64,000 nucleotides of DNA, from positions 288,367 through 352,366 of the forward strand of contig NZ_JAAIYO010000008.1 in assembly GCF_014930455.1 (NCBI RefSeq), given 5' to 3'. The first letter of the stretch is position 1. Every line of letters starts with the position of its first letter. A program made the translations under genes and the position numbers. Source of the DNA: Corallococcus soli. Lineage in GTDB: Bacteria; Myxococcota; Myxococcia; Myxococcales; Myxococcaceae. A model generated the notes under the pieces. That model had not been told where the DNA came from. It searched no databases and was given only the letters and a program-made list of their open reading frames with translations. Of the stretch, positions 1 through 8,995 are shown one piece after another.

Positions 1-2233
1 GATGTCGTTCGATCGCATCGTCGAGGCCCTGTCGCTGGAGCGCGACACCAGCCGCAACCCCGTGTTCCAGGTCCTCTTCGGGCAGATTCCCACCGACGCG
101 AAGGAGCGCCCGGGCCTGCGGCTGACCAATGCGTACCTGGACGCGCGCAAGTCGCAGTTCGACCTGGAGTACTACTACCTCACCGGCGAGACGGACGACG
201 TCCTCTCCGGCAGCTTCGTCTTCAACACCAACCTGTTCCGCCGCGAGACGGTGGAGGCGCTCCAGGCCTCCTGGCTCCAGCTCGTCGAGTGGCTGCTGGA
301 TCACCCGGATGCCTCGCTGGGCACGGCGCCCCGGTGGACGCCCGCGCAGCGCGCGCGGGTGACGGAGGGGTGGAACCACACGGCGCGGGCCTGGGAGCAT
401 GCCGGCCCGCTCCAGGGGCTCGTCTTCCGCGAGCACGCGCGCGCGCCGTCGGAGGTGGCGGTGCGCTGTGAGCAGGACCAGGCCAGCTTCGAGGAACTGG
501 CGCGGCGCTCGGACCTGGTGGCCGCGGCCCTCGTCGCGCGGGGCGTCGGCGTGGGGACGCTCGTCGGCATCAAGATGGCGCGCGGCGTGGACATGGTCGT
601 CGCGCTGCTGGGCATCCTCAAGGCGGGCGCGGCCTTCGTGCCGCTCGACCCCGGCTTCCCGGAGGAGCGGCTGGCCTACATGATGCGCACGGCGCAGGTG
701 CGCTGGGTCGCCTGCGATGCCAGCACGGCCGGGACGCTCCCGGAGGGCGTGGAGGCCCTGCGCGTCCACGACCTGCGGGAGCCGGCCCCCGGTGAACCGA
801 CCGCGTTCTCCGCGCCAGCGCTGACAGGTGACGACCTGGCCTACGTGATGTTCACGTCGGGTTCGACGGGCGCGCCCAAGGGCGTGCGCGTGACGCACGC
901 GAACGCGGTGAACCTCCTGCTGTCCATGGGCGTGGCGCCGGGCATCGCGCCCGGGGATCGCTTCCTCGCCGTGACGTCGCTGTGCTTCGACATCTCCGTG
1001 CTGGAGATCTTCCTGCCCCTGAGCGTGGGGGCCACCCTGGTGGTGGCGTCGGACGCGACGCAAGGGGACGCCGCGCGGATGCTCCAGGTGCTGGACGCCG
1101 AGGACATCACCGTGATGCAGGGCACGCCGTCCACCTGGCAGCTGCTCATGAACTACGGGTGGAAGGGCCGCCCCGGGCTCAAGGCGCTGTGCGGCGGGGA
1201 GGCGCTGAGCGTGGCGCTCGCGCGTGAGCTCACGCAGAAGACCGCCGAGCTGTGGAACGTCTACGGCCCCACGGAGACCACCATCTGGTCCGCGCGCCGG
1301 CGGGTGCCCCGGGACACGGCGGCGGTGGACCTGGGACACCCCATCGAGAACACGCGCTTCTACGTGCTGGGCGACGACCTCCGCCCGGTGCCGCCCGGCG
1401 TCGTGGGCGAGCTGTACATCGCCGGCGCGGGCGTGGCCCGGGACTACCTCCACCGCGAGGACCTCACCGCCGAGCGGTTCGTGACGCTGGACCTGCCGGA
1501 GTTCGGCGCGGTGGCGGAGCGCTGTTACCGCACGGGCGACCGCGTCCGCTACCTGCCCGACGGCGCGCTCACGTTCCTCGGCCGGGCGGATCATCAGGTG
1601 AAGCTGCGCGGCTACCGCATCGAGCTGGGGGAGATTGAAACGCAGCTGGGCGCGCTGGAGGGGGTGGCGGAGGCCATCGTCGTCGTGCAGCGCGGTGGGG
1701 CAGGGGAGCGGCTGGTGGCCTTCGTGCGCCGCCGCGATGACACGCTCACCGAGGAGGCCGTGGTGGCCGCCCTGGCGCGCCAGCTCCCCGCGTACATGGT
1801 CCCGCAGGTGGCCTTCCTCGCGCAGCTCCCCCTCACGCCCAACGGCAAGGTGGACCGCAACGCGCTGGTCCGGATGGCCGGCGGCCCCCGGGCGCGGACG
1901 GGCCCCGTCGAGCCGCCGCGCACGGACATGGAGCGGCAGGTGGCCGCCTGGTTCGCGGAGATCCTCTCCGTGGAGGTGGCGAACCGGCACGCGCAGTTCT
2001 TCGACCTGGGCGGCCACAGCCTCCTGGCGACCCGGCTGCTCTACCGCGTCAACGGCCACTACCGGGTGGAGGTGCCCCTGTCCGTGTTCTTCCGCGACCC
2101 CACGGTGATGGGGGTGGCGCGCCTCGTCGAGGAGGAGCTGGAGGAGCGCCGCCAGGACCTCATGGCCCGCATCGAGTCGATGTCCGAGGCGGAGATCGAC
2201 GAGGAGCTGACGCGGCTGGGGCTCGCCGGCTAG
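1..2233 (+). CDS. Nonribosomal peptide synthetase, C-terminal part (C-A-PCP), 5' truncated by the window
   Basis: The last module of a nonribosomal peptide synthetase; the gene starts before the window. Residues 1 to about 100 (counting from base 2) are the end of a condensation domain. An adenylation domain follows: core motif A3 (FTSGSTGAPKG, near residue 283), A5 (NVYGPTETT), A7 (YRTGD), A8 (GRADHQVKLRGYRIELGE) and A10 (TPNGKVDRN). The carrier motif FFDLGGHSLL puts the phosphopantetheine serine at about residue 673. The protein stops after the carrier domain with no thioesterase or reductase, so chain release must be done by another protein. Reading the pocket by hand against GrsA gives D-I-L-Q-L-G-V-I-W-K, one change from the known glycine code, so glycine is the likely substrate. 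No further biosynthetic gene follows downstream; the cluster must lie to the left. Confidence 0.95.
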   Translation, partial: MSFDRIVEALSLERDTSRNPVFQVLFGQIPTDAKERPGLRLTNAYLDARKSQFDLEYYYLTGETDDVLSGSFVFNTNLFRRETVEALQASWLQLVEWLLDHPDASLGTAPRWTPAQRARVTEGWNHTARAWEHAGPLQGLVFREHARAPSEVAVRCEQDQASFEELARRSDLVAAALVARGVGVGTLVGIKMARGVDMVVALLGILKAGAAFVPLDPGFPEERLAYMMRTAQVRWVACDASTAGTLPEGVEALRVHDLREPAPGEPTAFSAPALTGDDLAYVMFTSGSTGAPKGVRVTHANAVNLLLSMGVAPGIAPGDRFLAVTSLCFDISVLEIFLPLSVGATLVVASDATQGDAARMLQVLDAEDITVMQGTPSTWQLLMNYGWKGRPGLKALCGGEALSVALARELTQKTAELWNVYGPTETTIWSARRRVPRDTAAVDLGHPIENTRFYVLGDDLRPVPPGVVGELYIAGAGVARDYLHREDLTAERFVTLDLPEFGAVAERCYRTGDRVRYLPDGALTFLGRADHQVKLRGYRIELGEIETQLGALEGVAEAIVVVQRGGAGERLVAFVRRRDDTLTEEAVVAALARQLPAYMVPQVAFLAQLPLTPNGKVDRNALVRMAGGPRARTGPVEPPRTDMERQVAAWFAEILSVEVANRHAQFFDLGGHSLLATRLLYRVNGHYRVEVPLSVFFRDPTVMGVARLVEEELEERRQDLMARIESMSEAEIDEELTRLGLAG

Positions 2234-2348
2234 GCCGCCCGTTGAAACCTCCCGAGGTGTCCCGCCGCGACCGGGTTGTCGAGGCCGGCGGGAACTTGGG
2301 TTAAACCGTCGGAACGGGGCATCGTGCCCCCTGGACAGGAAGGTCCGT

Positions 2349-3560
2349 TTGGCGAAGACGATTCTCAAGGTCCTGGGCGCCGTCGTGGCCCTGCTGGTGG
2401 TGGCCCTCGTCGGTCTGGGCTTCTACGGAAGCTTCAAGCTCAACCAGGTCGTGGACGCGCCCCTGCCCACCATCGCGGCGGCGACGGACCCCGAAGCGGT
2501 GAAGCACGGGCAGTTCGTGTTCCGGGCGGTGTGCGAGGACTGCCACCGGCAGGACAGCAGCGGCCGGGTGTCGGGCGGCTTCATGAAGGGCGTGCCGTCC
2601 ATCGTCGGGCGCGTCTACGCGGCGAACATCACGTCCGACAAGCAGGCCGGCATTGGCGCCATGAGCGACGGCGAGCTGGCGCGCGCCATCCGCTATGGCA
2701 TCAAGCGCGATGGCCGGCGGCACGTCATCATGGCCAGCTACGCGATGTCCGACGAGGACCTGGCGGCGGTGATGGGCTTCATGCGCTCGGACCACGCCCT
2801 GTTCGCGCCCTATGAGACGCCGCACCCCAAGAACGAGATCAGCGTCCCGGGCCGGGTGGCCATGGCCCTGGCGCTGGGCTCGGTGCCGCTGGACCGTCCG
2901 GCCTCGGGCCTCAAGGCGCCGCCCAAGGCGCCCACGGTGGAGTACGGCGAGTACCTGGCGCGCGGCGTCTACGAGTGCGTCAACTGCCACACCCCGGGCC
3001 TCAACCCGTCCAAGGTCAACGGCTCCAAGGCCTTCACCGGCGGCTTCAAGTACTCGGAGACGGCCACGAGCACCGTCTACTCCACCAACCTGACCTTCCA
3101 CGCCACCGGCATGGGCGGCTGGACGCAGGAGCAGTTCGCGCGCGCCATGCGCGAGGGCGTGACGCCCGCGGGCTACGTGATGCGCTCGCCCATGCGCCGC
3201 TTCCGGGGCATGGATGACGTGGAGGCGGAGGCGCTCTACCGCTTCCTGCAGAGCCTCCCGCACGTGGACAACGCCATCCCCCTGGGCACGGCGGGGCGCG
3301 TGAAGGCCGGTCAGGAGGGTGGCCCGGAGAAGCTCTTCGCCTCGCTGGGCTGCGGCTCGTGCCACGCCGAGGGGGCCAAGTTCCGCGACATGCTCAAGCA
3401 GTCGCGCGGCAAGCCCACGGAGGAGGTGGCCCGGTGGATCCGGAACCCGGAGAGCATCATGCCCGGCACCCAGATGCCCACCTACAGCGAGCTGCTGGAT
3501 GAGACTCAGGCGCACTCGCTCGCGGGCTGGGTCCAGCAGCAGGCGGCCCTCATCCCGTAG
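2349..3560 (+). CDS. Triheme c-type cytochrome, membrane-anchored or secreted
   Basis: 403-residue protein with three CXXCH haem c sites, at C62-H66 (CEDCH), C210-H214 (CVNCH) and C335-H339 (CGSCH). A hydrophobic N-terminal segment (about residues 8-28) is either a signal peptide or a membrane anchor, placing the haems in the periplasm. The arrangement of three cytochrome c domains resembles the cytochrome subunits of alcohol and gluconate dehydrogenases, but no dehydrogenase subunit is next to it, so its electron donor is unknown. The start is a TTG codon, chosen because it directly precedes the signal sequence; AGGAAGG lies just upstream. Alternative: a stand-alone periplasmic electron carrier. 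Confidence 0.9.
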   Translation: MAKTILKVLGAVVALLVVALVGLGFYGSFKLNQVVDAPLPTIAAATDPEAVKHGQFVFRAVCEDCHRQDSSGRVSGGFMKGVPSIVGRVYAANITSDKQAGIGAMSDGELARAIRYGIKRDGRRHVIMASYAMSDEDLAAVMGFMRSDHALFAPYETPHPKNEISVPGRVAMALALGSVPLDRPASGLKAPPKAPTVEYGEYLARGVYECVNCHTPGLNPSKVNGSKAFTGGFKYSETATSTVYSTNLTFHATGMGGWTQEQFARAMREGVTPAGYVMRSPMRRFRGMDDVEAEALYRFLQSLPHVDNAIPLGTAGRVKAGQEGGPEKLFASLGCGSCHAEGAKFRDMLKQSRGKPTEEVARWIRNPESIMPGTQMPTYSELLDETQAHSLAGWVQQQAALIP

Positions 3561-3574
3561 TCCAAGGAGGGCCC

Positions 3575-3640
3575 GCCGCCAGGAGCGCTCGTCCGCGAGC
3601 GCTCCACTGGCGGCCCCCGGCTGGCGAAGCCCAGCCGGGG
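3575..3640. terminator. Double hairpin between convergent genes
   Basis: Two strong inverted repeats sit back to back between convergent stop codons. The first pairs 3575-3591 with 3596-3614, with a 2-nt bulge and a 4-nt loop. The second is a perfect 10-bp stem, 3615-3624 with 3631-3640. There is no clear T-run, so they would act as a bidirectional terminator or RNA-stabilising structures. Confidence 0.6.
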
Positions 3641-3641
3641 T

Positions 3642-4088
3642 TCAGAACGGGTAGACCATCAGCGTCAGGATGACGAGGAACCCCAGGTGCCACGCGGTGA
3701 CCAGGGCGATGAAGCGGCCGCGCAGGGAGCCCAGCGCGGCGGCCTCCCCTGAGCCCTGGACGGCGACCACCAGCTGCTTCTTGGTGGGCTCCAGCCCCAG
3801 CTTGGCGATGAGCAGCAGCACCACCGTGAGCCCGAAGCCGGCCCAGAAGCGCCACGGCGCTTCGATGAACCCCTGCGTCATCCGCATCAGCCCCAGGCCC
3901 GTCAGGAGCGTCAGGACGGCGGAGGGGATCAGCACCTTGTCCGCGCCAGCCACCTGATCCGGGATGAGCTCCACGTAGGGCCGTCCGCGGGCCAGGGTGC
4001 GCAGGATCTCCAGGGGGGACATGATGGACGCGCCAAGCCAGACACCCATCGCCAGCAGGTGGAGGCCCTTGAGCAGGTAGTAGGTCAT
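3642..4088 (-). CDS. Small integral membrane protein, four predicted helices
   Basis: 148-residue hydrophobic protein with about four membrane segments. It starts with a helix carrying HLLAMGVWLGASI, a pattern seen in CopD/DUF2269-like membrane proteins where the His may bind haem or metal. The ATG at 4088 was preferred over an upstream one because the extra 31 residues are hydrophilic and unlike a membrane protein N-terminus. Convergent with the triheme cytochrome and divergent from the multiheme lipoprotein, so a redox role is possible, but only context suggests it. Confidence 0.75.
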   Translation of the reverse strand: MTYYLLKGLHLLAMGVWLGASIMSPLEILRTLARGRPYVELIPDQVAGADKVLIPSAVLTLLTGLGLMRMTQGFIEAPWRFWAGFGLTVVLLLIAKLGLEPTKKQLVVAVQGSGEAAALGSLRGRFIALVTAWHLGFLVILTLMVYPF

Positions 4089-4233
4089 GACGGAGGGGAA
4101 CGGTACGCGAGGGGATGGGGGTGGGCAACGCCAGCAGGCGATGTCAAGGGTAGGGTCCCGGTAATTGTCACGGTTGGACACGGGTGGTAGAAGTCACCTC
4201 CTGCCCCCAAGCGCCTTGCTCCCCGTGCCCGAC

Positions 4234-6159
4234 ATGATTCGTTCGACCTTCGTGCGCAGCGTCCTGTGTGCGCTTCTGGTGCCCACACTGTCCTGCAACC
4301 TGCTGGACGTGAATGACAACGAGGACGTGAGCGGTCGTGGCGCGCGCGTCTTCGACCCGTATCAGTCGTCCGCGTCGGGGGCCATCCGCCTGAGCCTGCA
4401 GCAGTTCAACGGCTGCGCCATCCTTCCCAACGGCAGCGCGGTGTCCAAGGGGACGCTGAACCTGCCGGGTTACCCGGACCTGTGCCCGGACATGGCGGCC
4501 GCGGACCCCACCAGCGCGCGCACCGCGCCCACGGGGACGCTGCGCCTGCTGGTCGGCACCCGGTACTTCCTCAACCAGCTGTCGCTCAGTGAGATCGTCC
4601 TCAACAAGCACACCAGCACCACGGACTTCACCGACGCCGTGCGCTGGATGAAGAACGAGTCGCGCTTCCGCAACCTGGACTGGGGAGACCTGGGCAAGGT
4701 GTCGGACACGTGGACGTTCAGCACCGGCATCGAGGGCTTCTCCCAGGACGCGTGGACGCGCGAGGTCCTCTTCGACAACGCCCGCTGGCGCCGCGTGACG
4801 GACGACACGTTCACCGTGGAGATCCTGGACGCGGACGGCGAGACGCCCCGCATGACGCCGGTGGTGTACTCGCGCGCGGACTTCCTGGGCGACTCCGCCT
4901 TCGCGGGACACTCGCGCCTCGCCTGGCGCCTGGAGACGGTGCAGGCGCCCCAGTTCCCGGGCGACACCGCCGTGCACCCGCTGCCGGTGCTCACCGGCCA
5001 GCCCGCGTCTCCGCCCGCCTTCCGCACCATGGTGAAGATGGAGATGGTGGGCAGCGCCAACCCCTTCAAGTCCTTTGAGGCGCCCTTCATCCCCGGCCCC
5101 GCGCTCCTGAAGCTGACGTGGAGCCAGCTGCCCGACGAGCCGTTCCTCTTCCCCATCGAACTGGTGACGCCGGAAGGCGTCGCCCCGACGTGCACGAACG
5201 CGGAGGGCCAGCCGGTGGTGTGCGGCTTCGGCGTGGATCCGCGCTTCAAGTTCAGCACGCCCTCCAACGGGAAGGGCTTCTACGAACCGGGTGAGTCGTT
5301 CCGCCTGTTCCTGGACATGCGCGACGGTGACGGCAACCAGATGCTGCCGGACGGCGTGCTGCCCAGCGGCAAGGACATGCTGGCGGACAAGTCGAACGGG
5401 CTGCTCTACCCCACGCAGGCCACCTACTTCTCGCTGCTGGAGCGCGACTCCGTGCCCGGCTACATCGTCGCGGGTCCCCTCCAGAACCTGAAGGTGCGCA
5501 GCGATCCGCAGGCCAAGGCGCCGTACTGGTCCGCGGACGCGGAGAGCATCGGCCTGGTGGACGAGCTGGCCACGCTCAGCGCCTTCCCGGGCGTCTTCTC
5601 CTCCACCTGGACGACACGCTACACGGTGGATCTGCCCAAGGACGCGGAGCCGGGCACGTACGTGGCCCTGGTCAAGAGCCACCGCTACTTCCTGGGCGAG
5701 CGCACCGCCAAGACGAACGCCTACTTCCTCCAGGTCGGGCAGGCGGAGCCCACGACGTACCCGAACGCCGTCGGCAACTGCCAGCTGTGCCACCGCGGCG
5801 TGCTGTCGCTGGACAACCTGCGCCACGGCCTGGGCGTGGACCACGTGGAGGCCTGCAAGACGTGCCACCAGCGCGACAGCGACCTGGTGTCGCGCTTCCA
5901 GCAGGGCATCCATCAGCTGCACAACGCGTCGCCGCGCTTCACGCAGAACAAGGCGGACTGCACCGTGTGCCACCTGACGCGTGAGAGCGCGGTGCGCCCC
6001 AGCCACAACGTCTGCGCCACGTGCCACCCGTCGGTGCACGGCGACGAATACTTCTCCACGCAGTTCAGCGCCAAGGGCGAGCCGAACCGCTTCGGCAACT
6101 GCGCCCAGACGTGCCACGCGCAGACCACGCCCCGTGGTCACATCCTCCCCGAGAACTGA
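4234..6159 (+). CDS. Multiheme c-type cytochrome lipoprotein, OmcA/MtrC-like
   Basis: 641-residue exported protein. The N-terminus (IRSTFVRSVLCALLVPTLSC) is a signal peptide ending in a likely lipobox cysteine at residue 21. Residues 22-510 hold no haem site. The last 130 residues carry clustered haem motifs: C516-H520, C541-H545, C576-H580 and C594-H598 (all CXXCH) and C623-H628 (CAQTCH, a CX3CH variant), with extra histidines as possible sixth ligands. This resembles the outer-membrane decahaem OmcA/MtrC family but with about half the haems. The ATG at 4234 starts directly at the signal peptide; an upstream ATG at 4165 would add 23 unlikely residues. A lipoprotein gene follows after 14 bp, so the two probably form an operon. 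Confidence 0.85.
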   Translation: MIRSTFVRSVLCALLVPTLSCNLLDVNDNEDVSGRGARVFDPYQSSASGAIRLSLQQFNGCAILPNGSAVSKGTLNLPGYPDLCPDMAAADPTSARTAPTGTLRLLVGTRYFLNQLSLSEIVLNKHTSTTDFTDAVRWMKNESRFRNLDWGDLGKVSDTWTFSTGIEGFSQDAWTREVLFDNARWRRVTDDTFTVEILDADGETPRMTPVVYSRADFLGDSAFAGHSRLAWRLETVQAPQFPGDTAVHPLPVLTGQPASPPAFRTMVKMEMVGSANPFKSFEAPFIPGPALLKLTWSQLPDEPFLFPIELVTPEGVAPTCTNAEGQPVVCGFGVDPRFKFSTPSNGKGFYEPGESFRLFLDMRDGDGNQMLPDGVLPSGKDMLADKSNGLLYPTQATYFSLLERDSVPGYIVAGPLQNLKVRSDPQAKAPYWSADAESIGLVDELATLSAFPGVFSSTWTTRYTVDLPKDAEPGTYVALVKSHRYFLGERTAKTNAYFLQVGQAEPTTYPNAVGNCQLCHRGVLSLDNLRHGLGVDHVEACKTCHQRDSDLVSRFQQGIHQLHNASPRFTQNKADCTVCHLTRESAVRPSHNVCATCHPSVHGDEYFSTQFSAKGEPNRFGNCAQTCHAQTTPRGHILPEN

Positions 6160-6173
6160 CCGAGACCTCCGCC

Positions 6174-7259
6174 ATGAACCGTTCCCTGCGTCTGGTGTCC
6201 GTCCTGGGTACGCTGGCCCTCGGTGCCGGCTGTGAATCCCCTTCCTCCTCCGACCCGGTGGGCACGCCCATCGTGAACACCCCCCAGTTCCAGGACACGG
6301 AGATCCCCGCGCTCACCACGCGCGTGTCCGGCTTCGCCTGGGACCCGGAGGCGTTCTTCTTCAGCTGGGCCACCTGCGGCGCCACCGCCTGCCCCATCAC
6401 TCCGGTCATCTCGGAGATAAGCCCGCTGTTCCTGCGCTCCGTCACCCAGAACGCCCAGGTCACGCTGCTGGACCCGCTGCTGGGCAAGCCCGCGGTGGCG
6501 CCCGTCCCCGCGGCGGCCAACGGCTTCTGGGTGTCGCCCATCGTGCCCAGCCGCCCCTCGCCGGCGTTCCTGTCGCTGAACGCGGGGGGAGGCTCGCTGC
6601 CCACCACGCCGCCCCCGGGCACGCCGCCGACGCTGCCGCCCATCCCGGTGGCGGGCCGCTACTTCCCCACGGTGACGCTGCGGCCCATCGCGACGAACCA
6701 CAGCATGTGCGTGCTCCAGGAGTCGCTCGCCGTGAGTGACATCGGCATCCTGGACGCCGTCGCGCGCTTCCTCACGGCCACCGGCACGGCCACCGCGGTG
6801 GGGGATTTCGTGGACCCCTCGAAGTTCCACGGCGTCAACGTCTTCTGGCTCTACCAGCCGGGCTTCCCGATGCTGCGCGCGCCAGCGGTGAACACCACCC
6901 TCGAGGCCAGCTCCGGCCAGGTGCTCAACGTCGCGTGGCAGCCCCCCGGTTCGCCGAACGTGCCTGCGGGGCTCCAGTCCCCCCGCGGCTTCGTCGTGCA
7001 GGCGGGTTCGCCCGTCAGCGGCCTGGGCATCATCGTTGTCCTGCAGCCCGCCAGCAGCCCCAAGCCGCCGGGCATCCGCTTCACCGTGCGCGACGACACC
7101 ACGGACGCGGCGGCGCGCCGGCCGTGGAAGTTCGACCCCATCAACGCCCCGGCCATCCCGGGTGTCATCACCTTCGGCGGCCTGCAGATCCGCCCGTCCA
7201 CCTTCGAGCCGCCCAATCCCTACGGCCCCATCAACGGCCCGCACCTGTGCCTGCCGTAG
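6174..7259 (+). CDS. Lipoprotein of unknown function, partner of the multiheme cytochrome
   Basis: 361-residue protein. The signal peptide ends in the lipobox LGAGC (C20), so it is a lipoprotein. The body is rich in proline, serine and threonine, with a proline-rich hinge near residues 145-165 and no recognised catalytic motif. Two early cysteines (TCGATACP) and one near the C-terminus (HLCLP) may form disulfides. It starts 14 bp after the multiheme cytochrome gene and is probably co-transcribed; I infer that the two proteins act together on the cell surface. Confidence 0.8.
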   Translation: MNRSLRLVSVLGTLALGAGCESPSSSDPVGTPIVNTPQFQDTEIPALTTRVSGFAWDPEAFFFSWATCGATACPITPVISEISPLFLRSVTQNAQVTLLDPLLGKPAVAPVPAAANGFWVSPIVPSRPSPAFLSLNAGGGSLPTTPPPGTPPTLPPIPVAGRYFPTVTLRPIATNHSMCVLQESLAVSDIGILDAVARFLTATGTATAVGDFVDPSKFHGVNVFWLYQPGFPMLRAPAVNTTLEASSGQVLNVAWQPPGSPNVPAGLQSPRGFVVQAGSPVSGLGIIVVLQPASSPKPPGIRFTVRDDTTDAAARRPWKFDPINAPAIPGVITFGGLQIRPSTFEPPNPYGPINGPHLCLP

Positions 7260-7282
7260 CCGGTCGGTGACGCGTCGTTGGG

Positions 7283-7310
7283 CCCGCGCACGCGAAGCCG
7301 CGTGCGCGGG
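7283..7310. terminator. Perfect 11-bp hairpin between convergent genes
   Basis: CCCGCGCACGC (7283-7293) pairs perfectly with 7300-7310 around a 6-nt loop. It lies between the lipoprotein stop (7259) and the convergent small gene (7368). No T-run follows. Confidence 0.6.
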
Positions 7311-7367
7311 AGGTGCTCGTCGGACGCGCGCGCCAGGAGGGCCTGAACAGGGCCCCCGGCGCGCCGG

Positions 7368-7760
7368 CTACAGCGTCCTCAGCAGGAAGCGCTTGTAGTC
7401 GCCGTAGCCCGGAAGGTCGCTGCCCAGTGAGCCGTCCACCTTCGCCCGGACGGTGAGGGTGCCCCCGGTGAGGTCGAGCGTGTAGCCGGCCTCCTCCTTG
7501 TGGACGACGTGCACCGTCTGGATGCCGTCCCGCACCGCCTCCTTGCCAATCGTGTCGACGCAGACGGCCTTCAGGTCGTCGATGAGTCGATCGAGGATGC
7601 CGTTGGGGAGCATCTGGATGGCGCCCACGCTGGTGAAGCTCGCTTCATCCAGGGTGAACTGGAGCTGCGCGCCCGCCGCGGCCTCCCTCAGTTCGGCCAG
7701 CTTCGGCCCGAGGGATTCCTCCTTGAACGTCGCCAGCTCCTTGCGCTCCGCGAGACCCAT
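7368..7760 (-). CDS. Conserved-looking small protein of unknown function
   Basis: 130-residue soluble protein with no signal peptide or recognised motif. The N-terminal 70 residues are predicted helical and the C-terminal 50 look like beta strands (YTLDLTGGTLTVRAKVDG). The start ATG at 7760 has a GGAG about 9 bp upstream. It lies 16 bp downstream of the cysteine-rich gene on the same strand, which suggests an operon. Function unknown. Confidence 0.7.
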   Translation of the reverse strand: MGLAERKELATFKEESLGPKLAELREAAAGAQLQFTLDEASFTSVGAIQMLPNGILDRLIDDLKAVCVDTIGKEAVRDGIQTVHVVHKEEAGYTLDLTGGTLTVRAKVDGSLGSDLPGYGDYKRFLLRTL

Positions 7761-7776
7761 GGTGCCATTGCTCCGT

Positions 7777-8082
7777 TCAGTCGTGGGTGCCGACGTGCAG
7801 ATCGCCGTGCTGGACGCAGACCCAGTGGAAGGCGCAGGAGCATGCCACCGCCCGGGCGTGCGTGCAGCAGCGGCCGCCGAAGTGCTCCGGCAGCGGCTCC
7901 CGCGTCGGGGCGGGCGGCTCCGGCAGCTCCCGGGGGGCCCCCCGGCCGGAGCCCGCGGGAACCCTGCCGCAGCAGCCGCGTGACAGGCAGGCGGGGCACA
8001 GGGACAGCTCGCAGTGCGCACACCAGTCGAACACCTCACCGGCGGTGCCACGGCGCTCACAACCTCCACAGGCGTCGAACAT
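7777..8082 (-). CDS. Small cysteine-rich, probably zinc-binding protein
   Basis: 101-residue protein with 13 cysteines. CX2C pairs occur at C5/C8, C21/C24 and C29/C32, then CC at 37-38 and 72-73 and C81, C83 and C89, plus histidines near the end. This suggests two or more zinc-binding knuckles separated by a proline-rich linker (about residues 50-67). The ATG at 8082 has a clear GGAGG 6-7 bp upstream, supporting a real gene. I do not recognise the family. The next gene on this strand starts 16 bp after its stop. Confidence 0.65.
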   Translation of the reverse strand: MFDACGGCERRGTAGEVFDWCAHCELSLCPACLSRGCCGRVPAGSGRGAPRELPEPPAPTREPLPEHFGGRCCTHARAVACSCAFHWVCVQHGDLHVGTHD

Positions 8083-8328
8083 GGGCGTCCTCCAGGCTCA
8101 CTCCCCATGAAGGTAGAGGAGGGGTCCGACATCACGCGCGGTGCGAGGTGGGGCGGGCGCTTCGGGCAGGGTAGGCGATGGATGCCGGACGCTCGCGATG
8201 CGCACCTTCCACGGGTGGACGCGACGCGGGCCGCACGCCGGTCCGTGATCCCTTGCGGCGCTGGCCGGGGATTCGCATGGAACAGGGGTTGGATTCGCCA
8301 GTCCGGGAAATCCGGAGAGGACGCAGTC

Positions 8329-8859
8329 ATGCGCAGAAACCGCCGCATCATCGGAGTGTTCGGCTCCGGAACAGAAGCCCACGAGGCGTGGGTGATACCG
8401 CTGGCGCGGTGGATCGCCGAGGCGGGCTTCGACCTGCTCACCGGGGCGGGCGGCGGCGTGATGAGCGCGGCGGCGGGGGCCTTCGTCCAGGTGGAGGGGC
8501 GGCGGGGGGCCTCCATCGGCATCATCCCCGGCACCGTGGGGCCGGATGGCCTCTACCTGCCCCGGGCCGGCTATCCGAACCCGGACATCGAGCTGCCCAT
8601 CTACACGCACCTGCCGCTCAGCGGTGAGCAGGGCACGGATCCCATGAGCCGCAACCACATCAACGTGCTGACGCCGCACGCGCTGGTGGCGCTGCCCGGG
8701 GGCGCGGGCACGGCGGCGGAGGCCGTCCTGGCGCTGCGATATGGCAAGCCGCTCATCCTGCACGGGCCACCGGAGGCCTTCCGGCGCTTCCCGGCGGAGG
8801 CCGAGCGCACCACCTCCCTGGAGCGGGTGGCGGAGTTCATGCTGGCGGCCACCCGGTAG
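8329..8859 (+). CDS. LOG-family nucleotide-binding protein (TIGR00725-like)
   Basis: 176-residue Rossmann-like protein. It begins with the strand RRIIGVFGSG, continues with LLTGAGGGVM, and has the PGGAGTAAEA motif typical of the LOG / lysine decarboxylase-like family. Members hydrolyse the N-glycosidic bond of nucleoside 5'-monophosphates (cytokinin-activating type) or are uncharacterised. The ATG at 8329 has GGAGAGG 8 bp upstream; longer in-frame extensions are arginine-rich and unlikely. No functional neighbour narrows the substrate. Confidence 0.8.
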   Translation: MRRNRRIIGVFGSGTEAHEAWVIPLARWIAEAGFDLLTGAGGGVMSAAAGAFVQVEGRRGASIGIIPGTVGPDGLYLPRAGYPNPDIELPIYTHLPLSGEQGTDPMSRNHINVLTPHALVALPGGAGTAAEAVLALRYGKPLILHGPPEAFRRFPAEAERTTSLERVAEFMLAATR

Positions 8860-8995
8860 CGGGGGGCGAGCAGCCCGCCAACCCCGCGTAGGGGCAGGGG
8901 AAGGTGCCCCAAGGGGTGGGAAAAGCTTTAGGATGGGAACGTGGGGCAGGGTGTGCCCAGCAACCGGACGCCCAGCCGTCGCCACGTTCGCCACC

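Noticed and set aside
4168..6141. A 657-codon open frame opposite the multiheme cytochrome
   Set aside because: Low-complexity Arg/His/Val sequence, no start signal; the plus strand has haem motifs and a signal peptide.
7498..8174. Plus-strand open frames opposite the two small minus-strand genes
   Set aside because: No ribosome binding site and arginine/proline-rich products; the minus-strand genes have good ribosome binding sites.
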